Of a DNA stretch of 64,000 nucleotides, positions 36,129 through 48,944 are shown one piece after another. The notes beneath the pieces were generated by a model. It worked only from the letters and a program-made list of their open reading frames with translations. It was not told the origin of the DNA and did no database searches. Position 1 is the first letter of the stretch. The number at the start of each line of letters is the position of its first letter. Both the position numbers and the translations under genes were made by a program. The stretch is from Pyrenopolyporus hunteri. Taxonomy: Eukaryota > Ascomycota > Sordariomycetes > Xylariales > Hypoxylaceae. The stretch is taken from the NCBI GenBank assembly GCA_902806595.1, contig CADCXC010000013.1:1089089-1153088 (forward strand), written 5' to 3'.

Positions 36129-36342
36129 TAGTTAATTAATTTATATACGTATTAATTTGTGGTACGTATTTTAAAAAAAAAAAATACCTATATATTTTTA
36201 TTTATATAAAAAAAACTTTTTTTATAATTTTTTTATTAAATATTTTTTTTTTTTTAAATAATTTATATAATATTAATTTTATTTTATCGTAATTACTTTT
36301 ATTATTATTTCTTTATTTTATTTACGTACGTATTTATTAACA
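36129..36342 (+). repeat. Left LTR
   Basis: 214 bp, beginning TAGTTAATTAATTTATA and ending TATTTATTAACA. It pairs with 42071..42284 along its whole length, with only transition-type and short-run differences. Terminal TA...CA is consistent with an original TG...CA after a RIP change. Confidence 0.8.
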
Positions 36343-39300
36343 TTAATTAATATTATTAAAATTAACAACATAAATTAATAAAATTAAAAAAATTATTATT
36401 ATAATAATACGAAAAATTTTTATTATAATAATATACGCGATAATAACACTTTTTTTTTTATACGATACTTTTTTATTTATATTAAAATATCGTTTTATTT
36501 TATTAAATCTTTTTAAATTTATAATATCTATTATATTATAAAAAGTTAAAAATTCGATTTAAACGTAAGTTTGCGAAAAAAAATTTAACTTTATTAAATA
36601 AAAAAATATAAATAAATTTAAAGTTTTAATTAAATATATTTTTAATTTTATAATTACTTTCGTTTTTTTTAATAAATATTTTAATTATATAATAATAAAA
36701 TAAAAAAAAATAAATTTATAAACTATTACCTTTTAATAAAAAGTAATATAAGTATTATTTACGTTAATAAATTTAAAAGTAACGAATAAAAATAAATTAT
36801 ACGTTTATATAATTAAAAAAACTTTAAAAAAATTTTAAAAACGTTTTAAAAACTTTACTTTAAGTAATTTTTAAATTTTACCACGTTAATTATAATCGAT
36901 TTTAAAAATCGCATTAATATAAAAAAATATTTACATAAGTAAAAATAATATTAACGTTATTAAATTTTTATTAAACCTTTTATTATTACGTAAACCATTA
37001 AAATAAAATAACGATAAATTAATAAAAATAAAATAAAAATAATTTAATACGTTAATATAAAAAACGTTTATATATCGAATCGAAAAAAATATAATTTATT
37101 TAAAATTATTTATATCGACATATATATACGTTACGATATAATAATAATTACAATTTTTCGTTTTTTAAATATTTAATTAATTAATCGAATACGAAAATTC
37201 GATAATATTTATTATATTAATAAAATCGCCGTTAATATCGTTTCGACGACGTTATAAATTACCTTCGTAATAAATATATTTATTTTTTATTATTTTTAAT
37301 AATTTGTCGTTTATATTTTATATTTTATCGTTTTTTTTATCGTAACCTTTTATAATATAACCTTTTTAATAATTAATATTTAAACTTTCGTTATTAATTT
37401 CGTTTAATTTTTAAAATAATTAAAATAATTTACGTAATTAATCGAAACTTTAAATATTTAATATATTTATTCCTTTCGTTTTTACCCTATAAAAAATAAC
37501 TACGTTTTTTTAAATTATTACGATTAATTAATATCTTATTATTTTAATTTACGTTAAATTATAAAAATATAATTAACGATATATCTTTAATTTTATACGA
37601 AAAAAATAACCTTAATTTTTATTATTAAAAAATATTTATAAATTTCTCGAATCGTTATCGAATAATTTATATATAATATTAACGGTTTTATTAAACGTCG
37701 TATTAAAAGAAAAAAGTTATTATATCGAAAATTACGATTTTTTTTTTTAAACGATTTTATAATTTTTATTAATTAAACCGATTTTAATACTTATATTTAT
37801 CGAAAATTAATAAAACGACATTTATTACGACGTCCTCCTTATTCGAATTTTTAACGAAATATACCCTTTTATTATCGTCGACCATTTTAAAAAAATTTAA
37901 AATAATAAAAATAATTATATCGAAAAATTTTATAACGTTTTAAAAAATAAATTTCGTTTTTTTTTAAACGTATATTATACGATTAAAATTTATTAAATTT
38001 AATTTTATATTATATTTTTTATTATTTTTATTAAACGAACGATTATTTATTTTTTATATAACGTATTTTATTATTAATATTTTACGAATATATATTTAAT
38101 TATAAAATAATATTTTAATACGAAATAAAATAAAATTTAATATTATTATAATTAAATTTCGATTATTTTTTTCGATATTAAAGTCGAAAAAAAAAACGAA
38201 AAAAAATTCGACTTTAAAATATTATAAGTTATATTAAATAAATTAATATTATATTAACGTATTTTTAAAAAAAATTTTAAAAATAAATAATAATTTATTA
38301 TAATTACGTAATACGTTATTCGTAATATATTTTAATTATAATATATTTTATTTATTTTATTATATTAATTCGAAAAATTAATTAATAAATTTCGTATATT
38401 AATCGATATTTTTAAAAATATTAAAAAAACGCGTTAATTTTTAATTAATAATAATAACGACGAAAACTTCGATTAATTTTATATTAAACGAAAATATTAT
38501 CGTAATAATAAAAATGATTAATATTAATCGAAAAAAACGACTTAAATTTAAAAACGTCGTTATTAAATATATAAAAAAAAAAAATATTAATTTATTAAAT
38601 ATTTCGAAAATAAATAAAAAAAAATTAAAAAACGTTAATAAATTTAAAAAATTAAAAATAAAAATAAATATATTACGTTTTTAATAAATTATAAAAATAT
38701 TAAATAAAAAAATTCGAAATCGAAAAATAATAATTAAAACGTCGTCGTTTTCGAAACGAAGAAAATCAACTTTTAACATTAATTAATTGCGATATATTTA
38801 ATAAATTAAATATATTAATATTAAATCGTTTTTTATTATCCCTTTATCGATAAATTAAAAAACAATATTATATTTATTTTAAATCGATATATTAAAAATA
38901 TTTTTTAAAATATTATTTTCGATATCGACGTAATTAAAATATTTATTATAAAAAAAAGTTAATATTAAATTTTTATAAAAAATTTTCCCGATCGAAATTT
39001 TAAAATAAATAATAATCAAATCGATGAAATTAATATTAAATTCGAAAATAAACTTTTAATTAAATTATTAGAAACGATTACGGTTAACGTTTTATTCGAA
39101 TTAATTAATTTTTATATTATAAATTTAAATACTTCGTTTTTTATATATTTAAAAAATATAAACCGATTAAACGTTTATTTAAATAACGTTATAAATTAAT
39201 TAATCGAAAAAAATAATATTATTATTATTATTATTTGTAAATAAAAATATTTATAATTTTATTTTAATAATACGATTTTTTTTATAAAATTTAAATTACG

Positions 39301-42070
39301 TCGTATTTATATTCGATTTAATTACTTTTTTATAATTAAATTATATATTTTTTTAAATAAAATAAATTATAACGTAAATATTAAAAATATTAAAAAAATT
39401 AATAAATTTTATTATTATTATTAAATTAAAAGTAAAATTTTTTAAAAATTTAAATTTAATTTAAAAAATTTTAATATAAATTTTAATTATAAAATTATCG
39501 TTAATATTATATATTTAAATAAACGTTTTGTTTTATATATAATTGACGTTGTTATAAGATTTTAAATTATTCGTTTTATAAAAATTATTTTTGTTAAAAA
39601 AATTTAGGATATGTTAAAATAATGTTAAATTAATATTTATTTCGGACCTTTAGATATTATTATATATAATGTCGATACGAACTTTGATAGTGTCGAATTT
39701 TGAAATAAAGCTTGTATTATTAGAGTTATTTATTATTAAGTATTAATCGAAGTATATTAATTAATTAATAAAGTCGAAAAATATTACGGTTTTATTTATA
39801 AAGTGTATAAGATTATTACCGATAAATTTTAAGGTTTAGGTTTATGCGTAATTTGATTATAAATAATTATTAAAATAATTAATAATATAATTAATTTTAA
39901 TAGTTTAATATTTATATTTTTTATATTCGACGTTTATTTTAAAATTAATATAAATTTGCCTTTTATTTTCGTATAAATTTAAAGGGTATAAATTATTTAA
40001 AAAGCGATAATAAAAATTAAAAAAATTAAAATATAATGTTTCGTAAAAAATATTTTAAATATACGTAATAACTTTAATATATAAAAAACTTTTCCCGCGT
40101 TACTTTTTATTAATAATAAAGTATTCGTTTATAGGAAGAAAAGAAGATGAAAGGGCTTTTATAAAGTTATTACGATGTCGAATAAAAATGTTACCATCGT
40201 TTTTAACGCTTCGAATAAAATATTTACGTTTAAGAATTTTTATGTTAAGTCGTATATTTAACTTCGAGAAAATTTTATATCGATTAAAAAACTTAAAATC
40301 GAGTTATTTATATTAATTTTTAACTTCGATAATTATTAAATTATTTCGGAAGAAAATTTTATATATATTAACGATTTTTTTTATATCGTAAAATTATATA
40401 TTATTAATAAAAAGTAAGAGAATTTTATTTTTGTTATTAAATTATGAGCGGATAAAAAAATTGTTATATAAAGGAAATTTTACGAAGTATTGGATATAAA
40501 AAAATTTAACGTTTTATTCGAAAAAAGTATTTTACGTTTAAAAGTTTACGATATAATTATATATTAAAGCGTTACGATTTTTAAATTACGAATAATTCGT
40601 AAAATTAAAAATAAAAATACCGTTGTATTATATAAAAAGTTTCGTTTTATAATTTAAAGTTATAATAATTTCGATAAAAAATATATTATAACGTACGTAT
40701 TTATTATTTAAAAAATTAATTAACGTATTATATTAATTTTAACGTTTATATTATATCGTAAAAAGATAAAAATTATAATTCGAAACATTATAATAATTTA
40801 TATTTAATTTAAAATATTAATGTAAAAGATTATTTTTATATATTTATTAATCGAATTTAAAAATAAATATTTTAAAAAAATTTTATTATAAGTAATTAAA
40901 TTTTTATATAATTTTACGAAATTAAATATTTATTAGTTTAAAATTTATTCGCGTTATTATTAATAAAAATTACGAATAAAATTATTAACTTTTGATTTTT
41001 ATTTATTTATAATAAATTTAAATTTGTTCGGATTTATTAATTTTTAAACGAATAATATTTTTAATATTAATATTACGAATTTTTTTATCGTTAAGGATAA
41101 AGTTTTTAATAAGGTTAAAATTAGAATACGTTTATAAAAAATTATAAACTTTGAAATTAAAGATTTTAATAATTTACGTATTACGATTTATAATAAAAAT
41201 TTTGGCGTAATAATTATTTAAAAAGGTTAAATTAAAAAATTGAAGTTATTAAACGTTAAAATCTTCGATATAATTAAAAAATTCGTAGAATAATAAATTT
41301 AAAACGCGTATATCGTTTCGATATATTAATTCGAGGTAATTTTTAATTACTTTATAACGATTTAATACTTTGAATTTAAATTTAAAAAAGTTAAAGTTTT
41401 TAACGTTAAAATTAAATAATAAATAAATAATTAAATATATAAATTTCGATATATTAAATTAAATCTTTAAAATTTACGTTTTTATATTTTTATTAATAAA
41501 TTTTTTATAAATAATAAAAATTTAAATTTATAAATTAAATATATTATTATTTTAAATAATAAAAATTTTATTAATCGAAATAATAAAGTATAAATTATTA
41601 ATAATATCATTTATTAATTATTTATTAAATATAAACGAATTATTTGTAACGTATTTATTAATAAAATTTATAAAATGGTTTAAAATTTTAACGTCGATTA
41701 CGTCGTTTATTATATAATTAATATTATTTTAAAACGTTTTTTATTCCTTAAAATTTTTTTTATATTATGTATCGATTTTTTATCGTTATATTAATGTTTG
41801 ATATAAATGAAAAGTATTAACGAAAAGAAATTAATAATTAATTTTATAACGTTAAAGTAATTTTACGAAAATCGAAAAATTAATAATATTCGATAAATTT
41901 ATAAATCGTATAATTTTACGAACGTAATAACGAAAATGTTTTTTAATGAAATTATATAAAATTTAATAAAGGAAAATTAAATTAATTTAAAATTAAAAGG
42001 ATGGGTAAAACGAAAAATTTAATTAATAATTTATAATTAATTAATTACGAAAAAAAAATAAAATAAATAA

Positions 42071-42284
42071 TAATTAATTAATTTATATATGTATTAATTT
42101 ATGATACGTATTTTAAAAGGAAAAAGTATTTATATATTTTTATTTATATAAAAAAAACTTTTTTTACGGTTTTTTTATTAAATATTTTTTCTTTTTTAAA
42201 TAATTTATATAATATTAATTTTACTTTATTATAATTATTTTTATTATTATTTTTTTATTTTATTTACATACGTATTTATTAATA
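42071..42284 (+). repeat. Right LTR
   Basis: 214 bp, direct partner of the left LTR. It starts TAATTAATTAATTTATAT and ends TATTTATTAATA, where the left copy keeps TTAACA; the CA to TA change is a RIP-type difference. Confidence 0.8.
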
Positions 42285-43560
42285 AAATTAAATCGTAAAT
42301 ATAAATTTAAATAATCGAATTAATTAAATTATTTATTAATTTTTTAAAAATATTATTTTCGAATTAATAAATATCGATAAAATAATATAATGTTAAAATA
42401 ATTTTTATTTTAATATATTATCGTATATTATTAAAGTTTTAAAAAAATTTTCGAATAAAAATATAAATAAATTATATCGTTATAAACGACTTTAAATAAT
42501 AAAAAACGATCGAATTAACGTATAATTTATTTATCGTAATTATTTCGAATTAACGATTAAAAAAATAACGAAATATATCGATTTTAATTTCGATTAAATT
42601 TAATATATTTTTACGAATTTATTTACATTTAAAAAAAAATTATAATATAAAAAAAAAATTTATTATACGAAAAAAAAATGGTTTTTTTTAAGTTTTTATA
42701 AATTAATCGAAAATATCGTTATATATTATAAAATAATTTACGATTATTAATATTCGAAATAATTTATTACGATATCGTTTTTATCGATTATATAATATAA
42801 AAAATAAAATTTAATCGTAAAATTTAAAATCGTATAAAATTATACGTATAAAATATTATTTTACGAAAAATAATTCGAAATTTAATTAACGTTAAAAAAT
42901 TAATTAATTAAAAGTTTTATATTTAATAATAAATCGTTTTATATAAATTAATTATATTTTTATTAATATATTATAATTTATAAATACGAAAATAAAATTA
43001 CCTTCGAATTATTATAAAATTAAAATTTTTATAAATAAATATTTTAAAATTATTTTTAAAATAATTATAAAAGTTTTTATTTTATATAATCGAAAAATAA
43101 TAAAAATATTAATTTCGAAAAATATTATCGATATATATTATTATTTATACGAAAATTTTTAAATAATTTCGTAAATTTTACGATGTTTTAATATAATAAT
43201 ATATCGATATATACGATTCGATCGATAATATAATATATAAATCGATTAAAAATATACGTTATAAAATAACTTTTAAATAATTTCGATTTAAATTTTATAA
43301 AAAACGTATAAATATAAATAAAAAATTAATTAAATATATATTACGATTTAAAATTTTTAAATATAATATAATTAAAAAAAATTATTATAATTATATAATA
43401 TATAATTTTTAAAAATTTTTTTAAATTATTATCGTTATTTATATATAATAAAATTCGAAAATATCGTAATATTAATAATAAATAATTAAATAATTAAATA
43501 ATATAAATATTATTACATATAAATTTATATAAAATAATATATATTAACCTTTTATAATAA

Positions 43561-44035
43561 AGTTTAATGCTTAACGTTTTAGCGCCCCATTTTTTCAAAA
43601 TAAAATCCTATTAACTTATATGTAGGACGAACACAACATAAATATCTATGCATACCGAGGTACCCAAATAAGGCATGGATCAATCATTTTATGCGCGATA
43701 ATAATTCGTGTACTAAACGGATAAAATTACCGTCGATGTCGACAAGACGTTGGTCCGTTTTGGAATTACTTAGGTTAGGTACTTAAGTACTTAATTGCTT
43801 CCGCCAGCATCTGAAAGGAAAGATTGGTCTCTACCAAATTATAGGTTCTGATTCTTGGTATCGTACGTCGTTGTCCATTCGCTTCAGTATATTTACCTAG
43901 GTAGGTATGTATGCTGAAGAATGGTGCATAGAATACATAAAATCATCGCTATTGTCGTATTGCTGCAAAAACTACTGTAAAATAGCCCCTGGTGCTAATC
44001 GAGGGGATACAGCAAAACGCTTCGCCCTGGCTTCA
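43561..44035. other. Boundary region between AT block 1 and gene island
   Basis: Ordinary composition resumes at about 43570 (AGCGCCCCATTTTTTC). TTACCTAGGTAGGTATGT is at 43893. No gene. Confidence 0.5.
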
Positions 44036-45619
44036 TTAATAGGACGTTAACGAACGCCCACTCCTCCTTAGTAGAAATTTCGTCGATGTTCCGGTTTGTT
44101 TACCCCCCGCCAATTTATAACCCGCTTCGACTATTTCGCTAGCACTCACCGCACAGGCAAATCCCGCCCAAATTCCCTCCTCAATGTGGTAGCGGTAAAA
44201 TCCGGTGATAACGCCTTCATCGGTCCAGAGAGGCGAACCGCAAGTACCCTGGGGTAGAATCCTCCTCTCCTCATTGCCTTCCACCTGGCCCATGTAATAC
44301 CAATTATACACGACGCAGCGTACATCGCCCGGGGTCGGATATCCCACTTCAGGCCTGACTGACTTCATCACCAGACTACCCTCCGTGGTTCCCGTGTAAG
44401 GGCTGCTAAGATAGCAGAGCGGCCAGTCGAAGCTCTCGCCCGAGGTCGCCAAGCGTGAAAGGCATGGGACATGCCCACACGGGTCCTCGAACGGCTCGTT
44501 CTCGAAGCTGAAGCTCCGGCCTAGCTCTACTAGGCAGACATCGGTTAAGGGGATCCCGCTGACCACCTTGCCAACGACCCTACCTTGAGTGGTGGGTTGC
44601 CATACTGTTCCGGACTTGCCCATTGCGCGGGCGCTAGCCGTCATAAAGCGACGGCCACCCCAATCCTGGACGAGAACGCCGGATGTTGACGAGAACCCGA
44701 TTAGCTGCTCATCTGCCCCGGGTTCAAAGCTGGATATCATTACCCCGGGCCTCAGGACGCTGTACGCTGCATCGTCGAAGGTTTCAGACCGAGATTGCGG
44801 CTCTATTCGTTGTGGAGTCGGTCGATTCACCCATGAGGGCGGGCGAAGTTGGCGTCGATTCATATAACATACGAGACTATTGGCTATATAGCCAGGAAAG
44901 TCCGACCTAACAGCATCTACGTCTACATGATCGTCGAGGACGATGTAGAAGACGCGTTCGCAGGTGAACAGAATCTCGTCGACATAGATATTCTTTTTCT
45001 GGAACACATCGTAAATCACAATTCCCAGCTTACGGAGGAACCCGTCGGAGAACCGTCCAAAGTCGTAGGCTCCGAACGCAGGGTTGTTCGGGTTCCCTAA
45101 GGGAGACTTCGGGAACAACGAGCGGCGACCTGCCTGCCCCTCTTTTAGGTGTGCCAGGATAATGATGGGTACATTACCGACGGTCAGGGGCCAAGGCCTA
45201 CTTGGTAGCGCTCTGACTTTGAACACGAGGAAAGCCCGGTAGCGGCCCTCGCTGATTTCGATGGTTCCCGGGAAGAGATCGAGGAGGAGGGAATGAGCTT
45301 CGCCGGCCCTAATGTTGATTTCCGGATTTCGAATGTTGAACGGCAGTAGGACGTGCCTTGCATGCCAAGGAGTATCATACTCTTGGGCAGAGCGACATAT
45401 TTCACTCTCGTCTTCACAATCGGAGGAAGGTTGCCCGTATTCGTGTACTGGATCAGCTATAGCGCCGGGAAATAACTGCGACGGCGGGAAGAAGGGCTGG
45501 ACGTTTAGCTAGACGGTCCGGGGCCTTCTACAAGGAGTGGTAAGGATTAACGAATGTTCTGGTGTATTTCTCTCCCCCTCGGGCGTGAGTTTGCGTCTAT
45601 GCGTTGGTGCTGCTGTCAT
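44036..45619 (-). pseudogene. Trypsin-fold protein with in-frame TAG near its start
   Basis: One open frame from ATG 45619 to the stop at 44036 (528 codons), interrupted only by TAG at 45509..45511 (codon 37, between RRPRTV and LNVQPFFPPSQ). No ATG follows in frame until far downstream, and no phase-correct splice around the TAG was found. The N-terminal ~200 residues carry conserved-looking WHARHVLLPFNIRNPEINI and TIEISEGRYRAFLVFKVRAL. The C-terminal half looks like a chymotrypsin-type fold: LIGFSSTSGVLVQDWGGRRF, an Asp strand PLTDVCLVELG, and GTCGSPLWTDEGVITGFYRY. The nucleophile motif is GTCGSP rather than GDSGGP, and the expected TAxH histidine site reads TASARA. It may be an inactive or cysteine-type protease homologue. 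Function unknown. Confidence 0.65.
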
Positions 45620-47593
45620 GGGGCGAACGGGAATCACCGACAGCTTGATATGGGGAGTAGACATCTTTGTTATGCTCCGGGGGTTGGTGGGAATGGTAGG
45701 GTTTCCGGGATTATATTGTGGTGGTTTTGGCGAATGTCTGGGTACAATGGATATATATAGGTAGGCATATATGGTGGATTAATCGGAGGTTGTTTGAGGT
45801 GAGATAGGAACTGTCGTGACTTTAACCCTTATTATTTATAACGCAACGGCGTACAGTTTTACTCAACCAGGATCCGGCGAGCCTCGCTAAACTTAGCCAG
45901 CGCTTGCCCCTGCTATTCTAGAGATAACCTTGAGTTGCGTCTGAGCTTTCACGGGACACCGTTGCCCAAGAAATTTCGGGATTTGTCCTACTCCCTCCTG
46001 CTTGAAGCTACCACCTATCTCTGATGGCCGCCAAAGGTTTCCTTGCTTAGGTAGGTACCTACATACCTACCGGGTAAGTAGGTAGGCACTCAAGCATGGA
46101 TGCTTCTGCTGACCTTCTGTTCATGGCGTCTGATACATGGTAGCTTCCACCAGCATCTTCAATCTATCGACTCTGGGTTCACATTTGGGAATGTTTGGTT
46201 GCTCATCCGTATAACCTCGTTATAATCATACTATATCTGTAGACATGGTTGAGAACAACAAACGATAACCGATTCGATGTGGTCCGGAGAACGTGGCGCT
46301 TTGATTTCCGTTATTTCTTCGTTGTCGCATCCTTGCCGGTATGAGTGTATAAGCCCGTCCGCAGTTGACATTACGATCCGTGGGAGATGGCTCGTCAGAA
46401 AGAGCCGTCTATGCCGTGGTCGTCGTCGCTATTCATTACTTCCTAGCGAGGAAAACATGCACGTCCGCTGCCTCATTACGACTGACTCTCAAGTAGGTCA
46501 AGTGCCAGTCGGAGAAGCTTGCTGAGAACTTTTTCGGGACCGCAGTGAATATCCTGGGGTATTTCCATGAGCGGGAGAGAGGGTTGCCGATATCTGGATA
46601 AGTGAGTTTACGAGGGTTGGATGCGAAGAAGAATCGAAAGGGTCACATACGTAATGGACGGTTTATGCGTTGTACAATACAATATATATATATATTTGAA
46701 CCGTGACCGGGGCCGGGATAGTATTGGAACTTGGTCGGTTTTCTTTGCATAAATGTCATGAATGTCATAAATGTTCACGAATTTGCATAAATATAGGTGC
46801 TTGGCCGCTTTGGAAAATAACTTGAAATACCACATGTGGCTCTGTGCCTGAAAAATAGCGGCAGGCGCGCTATACCCGATTCTAAAGGAATACGGGCTTG
46901 ATGCACCTAGGTAGGTACCTATGAACCCGGCTACTGCAGTTTCCTGGCAGAGGGTTCCCCGTGTTGCGGTTGTCCAACACTTCAAAGTTCGTGTTCGTGG
47001 ATGGGTCCTGGCCAATGGAATCTTCTACCCAGCAGTCGAGGTAGGTACACCAGAGGCTTAGCGGAAAAGGTAAAAAGTATCCCGGTATTAGTGAGCCCAT
47101 CATCTCATCTTGTCTCTTTTTCTTGCCCTTCTTTCATCCCGTTTCTTTCCCACCCTCTCAACCTCGATGAATTGAAGCCATATTGCCATCGTCTCCTTTA
47201 ATCAGTCATTCGCTTTACTACTGCTACCCAGCTACCCATTATAACACTCGCTTGGTTCTGATAATAAACTAACCCCCCCTGTAGTATCTCATTGGGGGGA
47301 ATTCCGAGTTGTTCGCTTGCATCTTGGTTTCTATCCCTCTTTTTTTCTCAACCATCCGCACGTCACATCAACAGTGGGAGAAATAGGCGATCGAGTATAC
47401 GAAGAGGGTGCGGCCTGACAAGAGACGTCATAAGCGGCCAAAAATCACCCTGGAAGAAAGAAGATAAAATTGTATTGTTGCCGTTGGATTTCAAGTGTTT
47501 ATTTGTTTGTGGCGTTTTGTCCTCCTGATTTCGTCCGAGTCGATCAATCCGTTAAATCTCTTTTATCGGCATTCTATCGTTCGAGACAAGACG
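45620..47593. other. Divergent intergenic region
   Basis: About 2 kb, containing TAGGTAGGTACCTACATACCTACC at 46049 and ACCTAGGTAGGTACCT at 46905. Short frames have no domain. The last 450 bp before 47594 are T/C-rich and fit a promoter plus leader for the downstream membrane protein. Confidence 0.5.
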
Positions 47594-48540
47594 ATGAAGG
47601 GAGCACGGAACCTTGGTCAATTTCTGACCATTGCCCTCGCCTTGGCCCCTCTGACGTCGGCGTGGCCGGGTTGGCTCCCAGATGTAGACACGCTCATAGT
47701 TCGACAAGATGATGGCACATCGGGTATGTTTTGTATCCTGACGTAGATAGCAACTGGGGAAATGGGAGGTTAGAATAGGATTACGCTAACAACGTTGAAG
47801 CGCCCGAAAGCACGCCGACACCCACGGCAGCCCCGGATAGCGATGAGCAAAGTTCGACGGACGCTGACCAAGCCACCACCAGCGCTGACTCGGACGAACC
47901 CCAAACTACGAACCTTAACACTGCTAGACCGAGCCCGACTGGTCAAGGCGGGCACACGGCCACCGGCAACAGCACAACGAAACCGACCCATCAAACTTTC
48001 GACCCCATGGACGGGGCCGGTGGCGTGTCTATGCTCACGCCGGCTGTCACTGCTGGGACGACGCTTTACAGAATCGGGGACCCGACCCCGATTACCTGGG
48101 TCTGGAATTACACCTCCCTGCAAGGCACACCCACCGCCATCGATGTCCTAGTGTCATGCTCTACCGCTTCCGCTACCTGGACCTTGACCCAGAACATGAC
48201 GTTCGAGCCGACCGCAACGTTCACTTGGGATACCCTTAAGTTCTCGGAGAGTGCGGTGGCCGAACCACTGCCTGTTGCGCAGTACACTCTGCTAATCCAC
48301 GATTCCGACTCATCCATGGACGCGACCGCCGAGCCCGGCTATCTGGCGCCATTTGACGGTTTTCGATTTGGTCTGTACACGTCTAGGCCATACCAGGACC
48401 TTAACGAGTGGCAGTGCGCGACGTGCAGCGGTGCATTGGGAGAAATAGATCGTCAAGCCGTCGGCTTTGCAGTCACGATGAGCATCATCACCGTCTTCAG
48501 CTTTACGTGGTATGTGACGGGTTTTGCTGCTTTACTATAG
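47594..48540 (+). CDS. DUF7137-type secretory membrane protein
   Basis: Two exons (47594..47723 and 47801..48540) around a 77-bp intron with GTATGT donor and a GCTAAC branch site; 289 residues. A signal peptide is clear (MKGARNLGQFLTIALALAPL then TSAWPGWLPDVDTLIVRQDD). A Thr/Ser/Pro/Asp-rich mucin-like stretch follows at about 44-112. The conserved core has PITWVWNYTSLQGTPTAIDV, CSTASATWTLTQNMTF and AEPGYLAPFDGFRFGLY. The end is CATCSGALGEIDRQAVG and one membrane segment (FAVTMSIITVFSFTWYVTGF). The layout matches the fungal DUF7137 family: type I membrane, heavily O-glycosylated, core in the lumen or outside. Function unknown. Convergent with the kinase gene. Confidence 0.88.
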
Positions 48541-48944
48541 TAAGTCGTTACAGCAACACGTTCGTAGGAGTAGGGCATGGCGAGGCGGTAACATTCTGGC
48601 TGCACATATTCGAAGATATGAAACCGCATCTTAATGGGAGCTTTCTCAATACGATATAATCTATCTGGGTTCAGGTTACAAACATCATGTAGTGGCGTTT
48701 TGAAAGGAATTGCAAAGGCCGAGGAGGGATTTTCTGGCGCTGATCGAAAATGGCGATAACTATTTAGAAATCTACGGCATGGGATGGGTTATTTATCACT
48801 ACATAGCTCTCTCTCTCTCTTAATGACACCTAGGCAGGTTGCTTCAAAATTGCTTGTCGCTCGATGTCAATGCATTGTAGTGCTTGTCCTGGACCGGTTT
48901 CATTCGTATTCATTTAATTATTATCGGTAGAGTAGCTCGTGTCG
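48541..48944. other. Intergenic region between convergent genes
   Basis: About 0.4 kb with a (CT)n run at 48807..48820. No gene. Confidence 0.6.

Larger units (their letters stand above)
36129..42284 (+). mobile_element. RIP-degraded Copia-order LTR retrotransposon
   Basis: Two direct repeats of the same length (214 bp) bound about 5.7 kb of internal sequence. Between them, with many stops, the plus strand still reads as polyprotein. At about 39640-39960 the frame resembles the integrase core (GPLDIII, DTNFDSVEF, then KVEKYYGFIYKVYKII). At about 40125-40200 it resembles the integrase C-terminal region (VFVYRKKRRWKGFYKVI). At about 40640-40710 it resembles the Copia reverse transcriptase (SYNNFDKKYIIT). 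Integrase before reverse transcriptase is the Copia order. A purine-rich stretch (42047-42068) before the right LTR fits a polypurine tract. No clear target-site duplication remains. The element is dead. Confidence 0.7.
35790..43560. repeat. RIP-mutated AT block 1
   Basis: About 7.8 kb almost entirely of A and T, with the remaining C and G mostly in CpG pairs and stop codons in all frames. That is the expected end state of repeat-induced point mutation. It contains one recognisable LTR retrotransposon (36129..42284) and unidentified AT sequence on either side (35790-36128, 42285-43560). No active gene is present. Confidence 0.92.
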
